Shown here piece by piece: positions 17,508-26,848 of a DNA stretch of 64,000 bases. The stretch spans positions 62,001 to 126,000 of the forward strand of contig JAIXUC010000002.1 of assembly GCA_027483665.1 (NCBI GenBank). The letters are read 5' to 3'. The stretch is from Comamonadaceae bacterium. GTDB taxonomy: Bacteria; Pseudomonadota; Gammaproteobacteria; Burkholderiales; Burkholderiaceae_C. Position 1 is the first letter of the stretch. Every line of letters starts with the position of its first letter. The translations under genes and the position numbers were made by a program. The notes beneath the pieces were generated by a model. The model had not been told where the DNA came from, made no database searches, and saw nothing but the letters and a program-made list of their open reading frames with translations.

Positions 17508-17954
17508 TCAGGGCTTGCTGGCCGTTGGAAAAGGCCACGCAGCCTGCGGATTCAGCGTGGTTTGTGCCGCTGGAGCCGGTGCAGGCTTGGCAGCGGGTGC
17601 TTTCGCGGCTTTCTTGGCGGCCGGCTTCTTGGCTGCTTTCTTGGCGACTGGCTTTTTGGCTGCTGGCTTCTTGGCTACAGCCTTTTTAGCTGCGGCTTTT
17701 TTCGCCGGTGCAGCTTTCTTAGCCGCTGGTTTCTTAGCCGCTGCCTTCTTCGCAGGTGCTGCCTTCTTCGCAGGTGCCTTCTTCGCAGGTGCTGCCTTCT
17801 TCGCCGGTGCCTTTTTGGCCACTGGCTTCTTCACGGCGACCTTCTTAGCAGGTGCCTTCTTGGCCGGAGCGGCCTTCTTCACAGCTGCCTTTTTCGCAGG
17901 TGCTGCCTTCTTCGCAGGGGCCTTCTTAGCGGCCGGTTTTTTCGCAGTTGCCAT
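17508..17954 (-). CDS. histone H1-like Ala/Lys/Pro-repeat DNA-binding protein
   Basis: A 148-residue protein built almost entirely of AAKKPAAKKAPAKKA-type repeats from residue 2 to about 125, followed by a short non-repetitive tail (PQAAWPFPTASKP). It resembles the eukaryotic H1 C-terminal tail and bacterial relatives such as Bordetella BpH1. Such proteins bind DNA or RNA electrostatically and may compact the nucleoid. AAGGAG lies close upstream of the ATG. The gene is downstream of nrdB on the same strand, with 174 bases between, and ends at the bidirectional terminator. Repeat number is likely to differ between strains. Confidence 0.85.
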   Translation of the reverse strand: MATAKKPAAKKAPAKKAAPAKKAAVKKAAPAKKAPAKKVAVKKPVAKKAPAKKAAPAKKAPAKKAAPAKKAAAKKPAAKKAAPAKKAAAKKAVAKKPAAKKPVAKKAAKKPAAKKAAKAPAAKPAPAPAAQTTLNPQAAWPFPTASKP

Positions 17955-18128
17955 TTATTTCTCCTTGATCAAGTTACAAAGAGCACTTCACGCCAGTTGG
18001 GCAGCGCAAAGCGATCCATGCGGTTGGGGCCCAGCCCAGCCGCATGAACACAGGACACGCCCTGCTGCCCGGCTCTTTGGCCGAGTCATCAAGGCGTGGT
18101 TTGGGGTGTCTGTCACAGGTTGGAGGGA

Positions 18129-19364
18129 TCAATCCCAAGACAGTGCACCGCCAGATTGGTACTCGATGACGCGGGTCTCGAAGAAATTGCGCTCTTTCTT
18201 CAGATCGATCATCTCGCTCATCCAGGGGAACGGGTTCTCTTCGTTGGGGAAGAGTGCTTCCAAGCCAATTTGCTGGGCACGGCGGTTAGCGATGTAGCGC
18301 AGATAGCCTTTGAACATGGAGGCGTTCAAGCCCAAGACGCCGCGCGGCATGGTGTCTTCGGCGTAACGGTATTCCAGCTCCACCGCCTGGTTAAACAAAG
18401 CCTTGATTTCTGCCTTGAACTCAGACGTCCACAGGTGCGGATTCTCCAGCTTGATCTGGTTGATGAGGTCTATGCCGAAATTGCAATGCATGGACTCATC
18501 GCGCAGGATGTACTGGTACTGCTCTGCAGCGCCCGTCATTTTGTTTTGCCGACCCAAAGCCAGAATTTGGGTGAAGCCGACATAGAAGAACAAACCTTCC
18601 ATGAGGCAGGCAAACACAATCAAACTTTTAAGCAAGGTCTGGTCGGTTTGTGGTGTCCCCGTGTGGAAGTTCGGGTCCATGATGGCTTCGATGAACGGGA
18701 TGAGGAACTCGTCCTTGTCCCGAATCGACTGCACTTCGTTGTAGGCGTTGAATATTTCGCTCTCGTCCAGCCCCAGAGACTCGACGATGTATTGGTAAGC
18801 GTGGGTGTGGATGGCCTCTTCGAAGGCTTGGCGCAAGAGAAACTGCCTGCATTCAGGCGCCGTGATGTGGCGGTAAGTGCCCAACACGATGTTGTTGGCG
18901 GCCAGCGAATCAGCGGTGACGAAAAACCCCAGGTTGCGTTTGATGATGCGCCGCTCGTCTTCGGTCAACCCGTTGGGGTCTTTCCAAAGCGCGATGTCGC
19001 GCGTCATGTTCACTTCCTGCGGCATCCAATGGTTGGCGCAGGTGGCCAGGTACTTTTCCCAGGCCCACTTGTATTTGAAGGGCACCAGTTGGTTGACGTC
19101 GGTCTGACCGTTGATCACGCGCTTGTCGTCGGCGCGAACGCGGCGAGCACTCACGACTGCTTTGACAACAGGCGCAGCCTGCTCACCGAGAGGGGTGGAC
19201 ACCACCGCGCCGTCATTGAGCACGCGGGTGGTTGTGGGCATGGCCCGCGGAAGCGAAGGAGAGGAGGGAGGGAAATCCGCCACCGAGCGGGCAGAGCCGT
19301 CGGCGGTTTGAGCATTCAGGGCGCTTTGCAGCGAAGGCTTGGCTTCTTCTTCCCAGGTCAGCAT
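18129..19364 (-). CDS. nrdB: ribonucleoside-diphosphate reductase beta subunit, class Ia
   Basis: A 411-residue radical-generating subunit that houses the di-iron centre. Metal ligands are recognisable in [17 protein letters not shown] (Glu and His) and [13 protein letters not shown]. The tyrosine four residues after the ligand histidine (HTHAY) aligns with the radical Tyr122 of E. coli, so this is a class Ia subunit rather than the Phe-containing Chlamydia-type Ic. About 60 extra N-terminal residues, Ser/Ala/Pro-rich, precede the conserved core. It follows nrdA with 136 bases between. Confidence 0.96.
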   Translation of the reverse strand: MLTWEEEAKPSLQSALNAQTADGSARSVADFPPSSPSLPRAMPTTTRVLNDGAVVSTPLGEQAAPVVKAVVSARRVRADDKRVINGQTDVNQLVPFKYKWAWEKYLATCANHWMPQEVNMTRDIALWKDPNGLTEDERRIIKRNLGFFVTADSLAANNIVLGTYRHITAPECRQFLLRQAFEEAIHTHAYQYIVESLGLDESEIFNAYNEVQSIRDKDEFLIPFIEAIMDPNFHTGTPQTDQTLLKSLIVFACLMEGLFFYVGFTQILALGRQNKMTGAAEQYQYILRDESMHCNFGIDLINQIKLENPHLWTSEFKAEIKALFNQAVELEYRYAEDTMPRGVLGLNASMFKGYLRYIANRRAQQIGLEALFPNEENPFPWMSEMIDLKKERNFFETRVIEYQSGGALSWD

Positions 19365-19385
19365 GGTGTTTCCAGTGTCGTAATT

Positions 19386-19409
19386 ATGAAATGAAGGCGA
19401 TGAAATGAA
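19386..19409 (-). repeat. short direct repeat in the nrdA-nrdB gap
   Basis: ATGAAATGAA occurs at 19386-19395 and again at 19400-19409, a period of 14 bases, 22-45 bases upstream of the nrdB start on the other strand. It is AT-rich against a GC-rich background. It may act as an unstructured translation-enhancing leader or a protein site; nothing in the sequence decides. Confidence 0.4.
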
Positions 19410-19500
19410 AAGTGTTCATTCACATCGGCGTGTCTCGTCCGACGATTTCGTTGCGTGATGGCATCGACTGTTCTGCTTTTCACCAATGAGGCACGACAAC

Positions 19501-22461
19501 TCATTGGCAAGCTTCGCAGCCTGGATCGTCGATGGCGCAAAACTTGATGTCTGTTGCGGGTTCGGCCGCTGCTTGAGATCGCGCCTTCGCTGCTGCCGCG
19601 TCAAGTGCGCTCACTGAGCCAGCAGCACCCATGGCGCCACTGCTTTTTTGGCCAGACGAAACGGCGTTCATTTGCCCAGCGCTGACGGTTGATTTCTCTG
19701 CGTGGGTCGCGCCAACAGTGCGCAGGTAGTAAGTGGTCTTAAGGCCACGCAGCCAAGCCAATTTGTAGGTCTCATCGAGCTTCTTGCCAGAGGCACCGGA
19801 CATGTAGATGTTCAGGGACTGCGCTTGGTCAATCCACTTTTGACGACGCGCTGCCGCCTCGACCAGCCAGACGGTCTCGACTTCGAAGGCGGTGGCGTAG
19901 AGCGACTTGATTTCTTGTGGCACGCGGTCAATCGGGCGCAGTGAGCCATCGAAGTGCTTGAGGTCCATCACCATCACGTCGTCCCACAAACCCAGGCGCT
20001 TGAGGTCACGCACCAAATAGTGGTTGATCACTGTGAATTCGCCCGACAGATTCGATTTGACCGACAGGTTTCCAAAGCAGGGCTCGATGGATGCATCCAC
20101 GCCGATGATGTTGGAAATGGTGGCGGTCGGCGCGATCGCCACGCAGTTGGAGTTGCGCATGCCGTCGGCAGCAATTTTGCGGCGCAGTGCATCCCAATCG
20201 AGCGTGACGGTGCGGTCAACCTGAACGTACGGTGAAGCAGTGCTGCTTTGATGGCTGGGATAGCCACCGCGCTCCTTTGCCAAAAGATCAAGTGTGTCCA
20301 AGGGCAAGATGCCTTGGTCCCACAAAGAGCCTTTGTAGGTGGAGTACTTGCCACGCTCGCGGGCGAGTTCTGTTGATGCCCAATAGGCGTGGTAGCAAAT
20401 GGCTTCCATGGAGCGGTCGGCAAATTCAACTGCTTCGTTCGACGCATACGGAATGCGCAACTCGTACAGAGCGTCTTGAAAGCCCATGAGCCCCAAGCCC
20501 ACCGGGCGGTGCCGCAAGTTGGAGTCGCGCGCCTTCTTGACCGCGTAGTAGTTGATGTCGATCACGTTGTCGAGCATGCGCATCGCAACCGTGATGGTGC
20601 GCTTGAGCTTGTCGTGGTCGATTTCCTTGCCGTTGGGGCCGTCCTTCAGGTGCTGAATGAGGTTGACCGAGCCCAGGTTGCACACCGCGGTTTCGGTGTC
20701 GCTGGTGTTGAGCGTGATCTCGGTGCACAAGTTCGATGAATGCACCACACCCGCATGCTGCTGTGGGGAGCGCACATTGCAGGCGTCTTTGAAGGTGATC
20801 CAAGGGTGCCCGGTTTCGAACAGCATCGTGAGCATCTTGCGCCACAGGTCGCTGGCCTGGAGCGTTTTGGCGGGCTTGATCTCGCCGCGTCGGGCCTTCT
20901 CTTCGTAGGCTGTGTAGGCGTCTTCGAAGGCTTGCCCGAACTTGTCGTGCAAATCGGGCACAGAAGACGGCGAGAACAAAGTCCACTCGCCTTTTTCCAT
21001 GACTCGGCGCATGAACAAGTCGGGAATCCAGTTGGCCGTGTTCATGTCGTGCGTGCGCCTGCGATCGTCGCCCGTGTTCTTGCGCAGTTCCAAGAACTCT
21101 TCCATATCGAGGTGCCAAGTCTCCAGGTAAGTGCAGACCGCGCCTTTGCGCTTGCCGCCCTGGTTGACCGCCACAGCGGTGTCGTTGACTACCTTCAGGA
21201 AGGGCACCACGCCTTGTGACTCACCGTTGGTGCCCTTGATGTGGCTGCCCAGCGCACGCACGCGCGTCCAGTCGTTGCCCAGGCCACCAGCAAACTTCGA
21301 CAACAGCGCGTTTTCCTTGATGGACTCGTAAATGCCGTCCAAGTCGTCGGGTACGGTCGTGAGGTAGCAGCTCGACAACTGCGAGCGCAGGGTGCCGCTG
21401 TTGAACAGGGTGGGCGTGCTGCTCATGAAGTCGAAGGAGGACAAGACCTCATAGAACTCGATGGCCCGGGCTTCGCGGTCGATCTCGTTCAAGGCCAGGC
21501 CCATCGCCACGCGCATGAAAAACGCCTGAGGCAGCTCTATGCGCGACTTGCGAACGTGCAGGAAGTAGCGGTCGTAGAGTGTTTGCAGGCCCAGATAGTC
21601 GAACTGCAAATCGCGCTCGGCCTTCAGTGCCGCGCCCAAGCGTGCCAGGTCGTACTGCATCAGTCGCTCGTCGAGCAGTTCGTTATCCACGCCCTTTTTG
21701 ATGAAGCCAGGGAAGTAGTCGGCATAGGCCTGGCCCATGTCCTTTTGTGCCACTGTCTTGCCCATGATTTCACGCACGATGGTGTGCAGCAGCAGGCGCG
21801 CAGTGGCGTAGGTGTAGTCGGGGTCTTTCTCGATCAGCGTTCTGGCGGCCAGGATCGAGGCTTTGTGAATTTCGTCGATGGGTACGCCGTCATACAGATT
21901 GCGCATGGTCTCGGCCAAGATCGGTTCGGCCTGCACGTCTGCCCCGAGTCCTTCGCAAGCGGAACGGATTAGCGTTTGGAGGCCATCGATGTCCAGCGGT
22001 ACGCGCTGTCCGTTATCGACGACGTGCAGCACAGCAGCAACAGGCGCTTCTTGCGTGGCTTTGCTGGCGCGCTCTTGGGCACGGCGTTCGCGGTAGAGCA
22101 CATATGCCCTTGCCACTTCGTGGTGGCCGCTGCGCATGAGGCCGAGTTCGACGTGATCCTGTACGTCTTCAATGTGAAAGGTTCCGCCGCTTGGGCGTGA
22201 ACGCATCAGGGCGCGCACGACAGACTGCGTGAGGCCGTCCACCGTTTCGCGCACGCTTGCAGAAGCAGCACCTTGCGTGCCGTGCACTGCCAAAAAAGCC
22301 TTCATGAGGGCAACGGCGATCTTGCTGGGCTCGAACGAAACCACTGCACCGTTTCTGCGGATGATCTGGTACTGCGCCAGATGCACATCGGCTGTGCCTT
22401 GTTCGGCCACGCTGCTGCGCGCGTGTACGACGGGGCTGGCTTCGTTCAGGGAAATTTGCAT
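19501..22461 (-). CDS. nrdA: ribonucleoside-diphosphate reductase alpha subunit with tandem ATP-cones
   Basis: A 986-residue catalytic subunit reducing ribonucleotides to deoxyribonucleotides. Catalytic residues are visible: LSSCYLTT, the active-site NLCTEITLN (Cys and Glu) and AVCNLGSVNL. The C-terminal DDPGCEACQ carries the shuttle cysteines. Two ATP-cone domains seem to occupy about residues 30-120 and 145-240 (YQIIRRNGAVVSFEPSKIAV begins the first), as in the long NrdA of Pseudomonas and Chlamydia; E. coli has one. The ATG at 22461 follows AGAGGT; an in-frame start 18 codons upstream lacks a site. Regulation is probably by NrdR (boxes at 22609-22656). Confidence 0.97.
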   Translation of the reverse strand: MQISLNEASPVVHARSSVAEQGTADVHLAQYQIIRRNGAVVSFEPSKIAVALMKAFLAVHGTQGAASASVRETVDGLTQSVVRALMRSRPSGGTFHIEDVQDHVELGLMRSGHHEVARAYVLYRERRAQERASKATQEAPVAAVLHVVDNGQRVPLDIDGLQTLIRSACEGLGADVQAEPILAETMRNLYDGVPIDEIHKASILAARTLIEKDPDYTYATARLLLHTIVREIMGKTVAQKDMGQAYADYFPGFIKKGVDNELLDERLMQYDLARLGAALKAERDLQFDYLGLQTLYDRYFLHVRKSRIELPQAFFMRVAMGLALNEIDREARAIEFYEVLSSFDFMSSTPTLFNSGTLRSQLSSCYLTTVPDDLDGIYESIKENALLSKFAGGLGNDWTRVRALGSHIKGTNGESQGVVPFLKVVNDTAVAVNQGGKRKGAVCTYLETWHLDMEEFLELRKNTGDDRRRTHDMNTANWIPDLFMRRVMEKGEWTLFSPSSVPDLHDKFGQAFEDAYTAYEEKARRGEIKPAKTLQASDLWRKMLTMLFETGHPWITFKDACNVRSPQQHAGVVHSSNLCTEITLNTSDTETAVCNLGSVNLIQHLKDGPNGKEIDHDKLKRTITVAMRMLDNVIDINYYAVKKARDSNLRHRPVGLGLMGFQDALYELRIPYASNEAVEFADRSMEAICYHAYWASTELARERGKYSTYKGSLWDQGILPLDTLDLLAKERGGYPSHQSSTASPYVQVDRTVTLDWDALRRKIAADGMRNSNCVAIAPTATISNIIGVDASIEPCFGNLSVKSNLSGEFTVINHYLVRDLKRLGLWDDVMVMDLKHFDGSLRPIDRVPQEIKSLYATAFEVETVWLVEAAARRQKWIDQAQSLNIYMSGASGKKLDETYKLAWLRGLKTTYYLRTVGATHAEKSTVSAGQMNAVSSGQKSSGAMGAAGSVSALDAAAAKARSQAAAEPATDIKFCAIDDPGCEACQ

Positions 22462-22608
22462 GTGTACCTCTTGGGGCTGGGAAGTCTTCGAAATCTGTGG
22501 GGCTGCCTGTTGCACAGGTCATGGAGTCGACAGGCAGAACAGGGCAGCGCACGGGGCCCAACCCAGCTCAATCACGGTGTGGGACGCTGGGCTCTGGATC
22601 GGGTGCAC

Positions 22609-22656
22609 ACACTATAGCTAGCGTGTGTCTGGGTGACAAGCCACTACCCATGGTGT
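22609..22656 (-). promoter_or_regulatory. nrdA promoter flanked by two NrdR-type boxes
   Basis: On the minus strand a -35 TTGTCA (22639-22634) and -10 TATAGT (22616-22611) are separated by exactly 17 bases, each one mismatch from consensus. Two 16-base elements match the NrdR box acaCwAtATaTwGtgt: ACACTATAGCTAGCGT at 22609-22624 (13 of 16), covering the -10, and CCACTACCCATGGTGT at 22641-22656 (11 of 16), just upstream of the -35. Their starts are 32 bases apart, about three helical turns, the spacing expected for cooperative NrdR binding. The leader to the nrdA ATG would be about 145 bases. Confidence 0.75.
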
Positions 22657-22756
22657 TTTCGCTAAGCTGGCACTATTTATCTTTTACCGCTGCTGTGGTT
22701 GGTTGAAGCAAGCCAAGAACAGCGAACTCGACGCACCGAAACCGGCACCGGCTCAC

Positions 22757-23458
22757 TCAAATGACGGAACGCGGAAACCGCTCCGCTGGCCACTGCAGCC
22801 CTGCTTGAAGCCGCGGCCAGTCAAACCCCGCTCCAGGGTCAGCCTTGCGGCCGGGGGCGACGTGTTCGTGCCCGGCCACGTGTGCGATGGGGTGGCGCTG
22901 TGCAAGATCAGCGCACAGGGCAATCAGCGTTTCGTACTGCTGGGCTTCAAAGCTGCCGCCTTCCAGGCCTTCGAGTTCGATGCCAACTGAGTCGTTATTG
23001 CAGTCGCCCCTGCCTCTGTAGAACGATGGCCCCGCATGCCAAGCCCGCGCTTGCACATCGACGCACTGAATCAGGCTGCCATCGCGGCGGATCAAGAAGT
23101 GCGCCGAGACCCTTATGCCGCGGATCTGCTCAAAGTAGGGGTGCGCACCCCAGTCGAGTGTGTTGTCGAACAGACGCAGCACCTCGTCTCCGCCAAAAAC
23201 GCCTGGTGGCAGGCTGATCGAATGAATGACGATCAGGTCGATCAGTGCGCCCGCCGGCCGCTCGCCGTGATTGGGCGATGGGTGGTGGCAAGCCGTCGTG
23301 AGCCATCCACCTTGCCAAGCGCTGTGGCTGCTTCTTGCGCCGCCGTGCCTGCCCGGCGCGCTCGCGCGCTCTCCCATTGCGCTCGCGCGCTCTCCCATTG
23401 CGCTAGCGCGCTCTGACAGTTCGCTGCCTTCGTTGGGCGAGAGTCCGTCTTCAGGCAT
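22757..23458 (-). CDS. ampD: 1,6-anhydro-N-acetylmuramoyl-L-alanine amidase AmpD
   Basis: A 233-residue cytoplasmic zinc amidase that cleaves the peptide from recycled anhydro-muropeptides. Zinc ligands are seen in VIHSISLPPGVFGG (His) and GHEHVAPGRKADPGAGFDW (His and Asp), and the LIRRDGSLIQCVD block is typical. The family core begins near WQGGWLTTACHH, about 47 residues into the frame. The extra N-terminus contains two and a half copies of a seven-residue repeat (GERASAM). I took the ATG at 23458; later in-frame ATGs within the repeat could also be used. It is 26 bases after the PilR-like gene. It feeds the same recycling route as mpl. Confidence 0.93.
   Translation of the reverse strand: MPEDGLSPNEGSELSERASAMGERASAMGERASAPGRHGGARSSHSAWQGGWLTTACHHPSPNHGERPAGALIDLIVIHSISLPPGVFGGDEVLRLFDNTLDWGAHPYFEQIRGIRVSAHFLIRRDGSLIQCVDVQARAWHAGPSFYRGRGDCNNDSVGIELEGLEGGSFEAQQYETLIALCADLAQRHPIAHVAGHEHVAPGRKADPGAGFDWPRLQAGLQWPAERFPRSVI
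23358..23414 (-). repeat. 21-base tandem repeat in the ampD 5' coding region
   Basis: GCGCTCGCGCGCTCTCCCATT occurs at 23358-23378 and 23379-23399, followed by a diverged partial copy from 23400. The 21-base period keeps frame and gives heptapeptides GERASAM/GERASAP on the minus strand. Each copy carries its own in-frame ATG. Confidence 0.9.
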
Positions 23459-23484
23459 GTGATGCTGCAAAGGCCCCGAGCGGC

Positions 23485-25128
23485 TCAGCGTGAGCCAGCT
23501 GGCTGGTTGCTCGCTCCCAATGCGCTGTCTGCGTCTGGTCCATCCACTTCGTGGTTGGGCACAGCGATGGCGAGTCGGTCAATTCGGTAGCGGATTTGTC
23601 GGGCGCTCAAACCCAGTCGTGCCGCTGCTGCAGTTCGGTTGAACTGGGTTTGCTGCAGAACGCTCACCAATATGTTTCGTTCAATCGCATCGAGGTAAGC
23701 CTGCAGGTCGCGCGGTGGCTCAATGGGCAGCGACGGCGGCGCTTGCCGAAGCGACGCGCTGAGCAGGTCGCCCACGGCGCTGTCTGGCAACCCCGAAGAC
23801 AACACGTTGGCGGGCTCTGAAGGCGGCGAACTGCTTGGTGATTCCACCGATTCGCTGGCTGCTTCCAGCGGGTCGAGTGGCATGCGTGCGGTGTCCTGCA
23901 CCTCATCGCCCGGCGCAACCTCTGCTTGCCAGTGGCCACTGTTCGGCCCGTGGTTGATTTCCAGCATCAACTCGTCGCCATCGCTCAAGGCCATGGCCCG
24001 GTGCAAAAGATTCTCCAGCTCACGAACATTGCCCCACAAAGGCAACTCGAGCAGACTGCCCAGCGCCGTTGCACTGAGGCGTGGCAGCGTGGTCCCACTG
24101 TCGCCTGCGATGCGCGCCAGCAAGTGCTCACAAAGGGCGGGCAAGTCCTCCCGACGATCGCGCAGCGCTGGCATGAGAATCTCGATCACGTTGAGTCGGT
24201 AGAAAAGGTCTTGGCGAAACTGTCCCTGCTGCACCAGCGCGGCCAAATCTTTGTGTGTGGCGCTCACGATGCGTACATCCACCGCTTCTTCCTGTGAAGA
24301 GCCCAGTGGACGCACGGTGCGTTCTTGAATGACCCGAAGCAGCTTGGCCTGCATGGCCAGCGGCAGATCGCCTATTTCGTCCAGGAACAAGGTGCCACCA
24401 CCTGCCGCTCGAAAGTAGCCTTCGCGGTCTTGAACGGCGCCTGTGAATGCGCCTTTGCGGGCTCCGAAGAATTCGGCTTCCAGCAGGTTTTCCGGGATGG
24501 CCCCGCAGTTCACCGCCAAGAAAGGCCCGGCCTGTCGGTGGCTGCATGCGTGCAAGGCTCTGGCCACCAGTTCTTTGCCCGTGCCCGACTCCCCACGGAC
24601 CAAAACTGGGGCCATGCTGCGAGCAGCGCGCGCGATGCGCTGCTTGACTTGCCGCATCGGCATCGACTCGCCGATCAGCAGGGCCAGCGCGCCCAGCCCG
24701 CCAGCCTGAATGCCCGCTGGCGCTCCGCGTGCCGAGCGTGGCGAGGTGGCGCGCGCACCATCCAGCGCCGAGGCAACGACCGTTCTGAACTGCTTGAGGT
24801 CGACCGGTTTGGTCAGGTAGTCGAAGGCCCCGGCTTTGAGCGCGCCCACGGCGTTTTCTGTAGAGCCATACGCCGTGATCACGATGCAGCGCTCTGGCCT
24901 TTGCTCTTCGCTCATGCGTTGCAGCAGCTCCAGCCCCAGGCCGTCGGGCAGCCTCATGTCGGTGATGACCACATCGAATCGCTCTGTCTGCATGGTGCGC
25001 CATGCTTCGCCGACGCTGGCCGCGCAGTCCACGCTGTGTCCCTCGCGCAGCAAGGTCAGCTCGTAGAGCGTGCGCAGGTCGGGCTCGTCATCGACCACCA
25101 GGATGCGCGCAGGAGTCGCCGTGTTCAT
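23485..25128 (-). CDS. pilR: sigma-54-dependent NtrC-family response regulator, PilR-like
   Basis: A 547-residue regulator. The receiver domain (residues 1-125) has the phosphoacceptor in VVITDMRLPDG. The AAA+ domain has Walker A GESGTGKELVA, the sigma-54 contact loop GAFTGA, and Walker B GGTLFLDEIGDLP. A C-terminal Fis-type helix-turn-helix (NRTAAAARLGLSARQIRYRI) completes it. Together with the six-helix sensor just upstream it matches PilS-PilR, which activates pilin transcription. A linker of about 100 Ser/Pro/Glu-rich residues before the DNA-binding domain is longer than in most PilR proteins. Confidence 0.88.
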   Translation of the reverse strand: MNTATPARILVVDDEPDLRTLYELTLLREGHSVDCAASVGEAWRTMQTERFDVVITDMRLPDGLGLELLQRMSEEQRPERCIVITAYGSTENAVGALKAGAFDYLTKPVDLKQFRTVVASALDGARATSPRSARGAPAGIQAGGLGALALLIGESMPMRQVKQRIARAARSMAPVLVRGESGTGKELVARALHACSHRQAGPFLAVNCGAIPENLLEAEFFGARKGAFTGAVQDREGYFRAAGGGTLFLDEIGDLPLAMQAKLLRVIQERTVRPLGSSQEEAVDVRIVSATHKDLAALVQQGQFRQDLFYRLNVIEILMPALRDRREDLPALCEHLLARIAGDSGTTLPRLSATALGSLLELPLWGNVRELENLLHRAMALSDGDELMLEINHGPNSGHWQAEVAPGDEVQDTARMPLDPLEAASESVESPSSSPPSEPANVLSSGLPDSAVGDLLSASLRQAPPSLPIEPPRDLQAYLDAIERNILVSVLQQTQFNRTAAAARLGLSARQIRYRIDRLAIAVPNHEVDGPDADSALGASNQPAGSR

Positions 25129-25156
25129 GCCCGCGATTGTCCCCGTGTCTGGGCCA

Positions 25157-26848
25157 TCACAACAAGGTCGGCTGACCCTTGATCAGCTCGGCGCGCAGGT
25201 TGATGTGGAACTCATTGCCTTGCCTGCCCTCGTGCTCCATGACCCGATAGGCCACCGAAGCCCCGTGGCGTTGGCACAACTCGCGGCAGATGTACAGCCC
25301 CAGCCCGCTGGAGCGGCTGTCCGAAGAGGAAAACGGCTCGAACAGGCGAGCACGAATGCTGTCGTTGATCAGAGGACCATCGCTCCAGACGGCCAAGTGC
25401 GCGTTGTGCGGCCCCAAGCGCCGCGTTCTGACAACGATGGCGTCCCGAAGGGGGCTGGCGTAGCGCAACGCGTTATCCAACAAATTCACCAAGACGCGGC
25501 GCAGATGGTCAGCGTCGAAGGACACCGCGACATCCGCTGCTGCCAAGTCGAGTGTCATGCGCCTTCCAGCACCGTTCTGACCAGCCCACTCCGATGCGAT
25601 GGCGCGTGCGGTGTCGTCGAGCGGCAGCGCTCGTTGGGGCAGCTGCGGCAGACTCTGCTGCACGCGCGCCACTTGCAGGATGTCTTCGACGATGGCTGAC
25701 AGTCGCTGCGCGTTCTGCGCCACCATGTTGGTCAGGCGTCTTTGGGCCGGGTCTTGAAGTTCTTCGTCCAGCAGCGCGTTGGCCTGGCTGATGGCAGCCA
25801 GCGGGTTTCGAATCTCGTGGGCCACTGCAGCCGACATGCGCCCCATCACAGCAAGGCGCTCAGTGTGCAGACGCAGCTCCATGTCGCGCAAGTCCTGTAG
25901 AAAGAGCACGCACAGCACCTCATCGGCGGCGCCAGCGTTGCCTGTCAGCCGGGTGCGGGCTTGCAGGCGCTGCATGTTTTGGCCCAAGCGCTCGATGATG
26001 ATTTCCCCCGACTCTTGCGCACCTCGCATGAAGCTGCGCTGCGCCAATTGCACCAGCGGCTTGAACGCCGGGTCTCCCATCAAAGACTGGCTGTGGGATG
26101 GCTGAAATAGCCCGTTGCTGAGCAGGCGCATGGCCGCCGGGTTGGCGGCACGGGCTGTTCCTAGTCGATCCATGATCAAAACCCCCTCGCTGAGGGTCTC
26201 GATCACCAGCGCGTTGATTTCGCCCTGCTGGCGGGCCACCAGTTGGCTGCGTTGAGCCAGCTGCTCTTCCCGTCCAAGGCGTACCGCCAGCTGATGCACC
26301 AAAGCCGACACCACGAAGTAACCGGTACCCGTCAGGGCAGCTTGAAAGAAGCGATCAGTTTGGGTGTTGCCTGCTTGCTGGCTGTACAACCAGGCCTCTC
26401 CCAGAAGCAGCAGCGAAGCAGCCGCAGCGGTTGCCAAAGCGACGGTGAACGAGCCCATGACCGATGCCATCAGCAGGGGCAGCGCCAATAGCGGGCTGTA
26501 ATTGAGCGTGCCTGCCTGGAACACCTGCAACACGCCAAACACGACCAGATCGACGCCAGCGGTTGGCAGCCATTGGGCGTCGAATCGCAGATTGGCCTGA
26601 GGCTTGGCCATCAGGGCAAAGGCCACAGAAGCCAGCAAATACAAGACGCACAAGGTCACCAGCCATCCGCTGTGTCTGGCGTCGCGCGACAGACTGACCA
26701 ATTGCGATGTCAGCAAAACAACAGCGACCAGAACGCGCGCGGCCATGAAGCTGCGCCACATCCGCGCTGGTGTGGGGTCGGTCACCGGGCCAAAGAAGTC
26801 TTGGCTCAAGGGATTGAGCCAAGCGGGCTGCTGTGCAGCTGGGCGCAT
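25157..26848 (-). CDS. pilS: membrane sensor histidine kinase, PilS-like
   Basis: A 563-residue kinase with about six N-terminal transmembrane helices (residues 35-200), a PAS-like segment (LVIETLSEGVLIMDRLGTA), an H-box AVAHEIRNPLAAISQA with the phosphorylated histidine, and a HATPase domain with N-box NLLDNALRYASP and G-box SSGLGLYICREL. This layout is that of Pseudomonas PilS, which monitors pilin in the membrane. The start overlaps the stop of the PP0621-like gene by one base, and the PilR-like gene follows after 28 bases, so all three are probably co-transcribed. Confidence 0.88.
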   Translation of the reverse strand: MRPAAQQPAWLNPLSQDFFGPVTDPTPARMWRSFMAARVLVAVVLLTSQLVSLSRDARHSGWLVTLCVLYLLASVAFALMAKPQANLRFDAQWLPTAGVDLVVFGVLQVFQAGTLNYSPLLALPLLMASVMGSFTVALATAAAASLLLLGEAWLYSQQAGNTQTDRFFQAALTGTGYFVVSALVHQLAVRLGREEQLAQRSQLVARQQGEINALVIETLSEGVLIMDRLGTARAANPAAMRLLSNGLFQPSHSQSLMGDPAFKPLVQLAQRSFMRGAQESGEIIIERLGQNMQRLQARTRLTGNAGAADEVLCVLFLQDLRDMELRLHTERLAVMGRMSAAVAHEIRNPLAAISQANALLDEELQDPAQRRLTNMVAQNAQRLSAIVEDILQVARVQQSLPQLPQRALPLDDTARAIASEWAGQNGAGRRMTLDLAAADVAVSFDADHLRRVLVNLLDNALRYASPLRDAIVVRTRRLGPHNAHLAVWSDGPLINDSIRARLFEPFSSSDSRSSGLGLYICRELCQRHGASVAYRVMEHEGRQGNEFHINLRAELIKGQPTLL

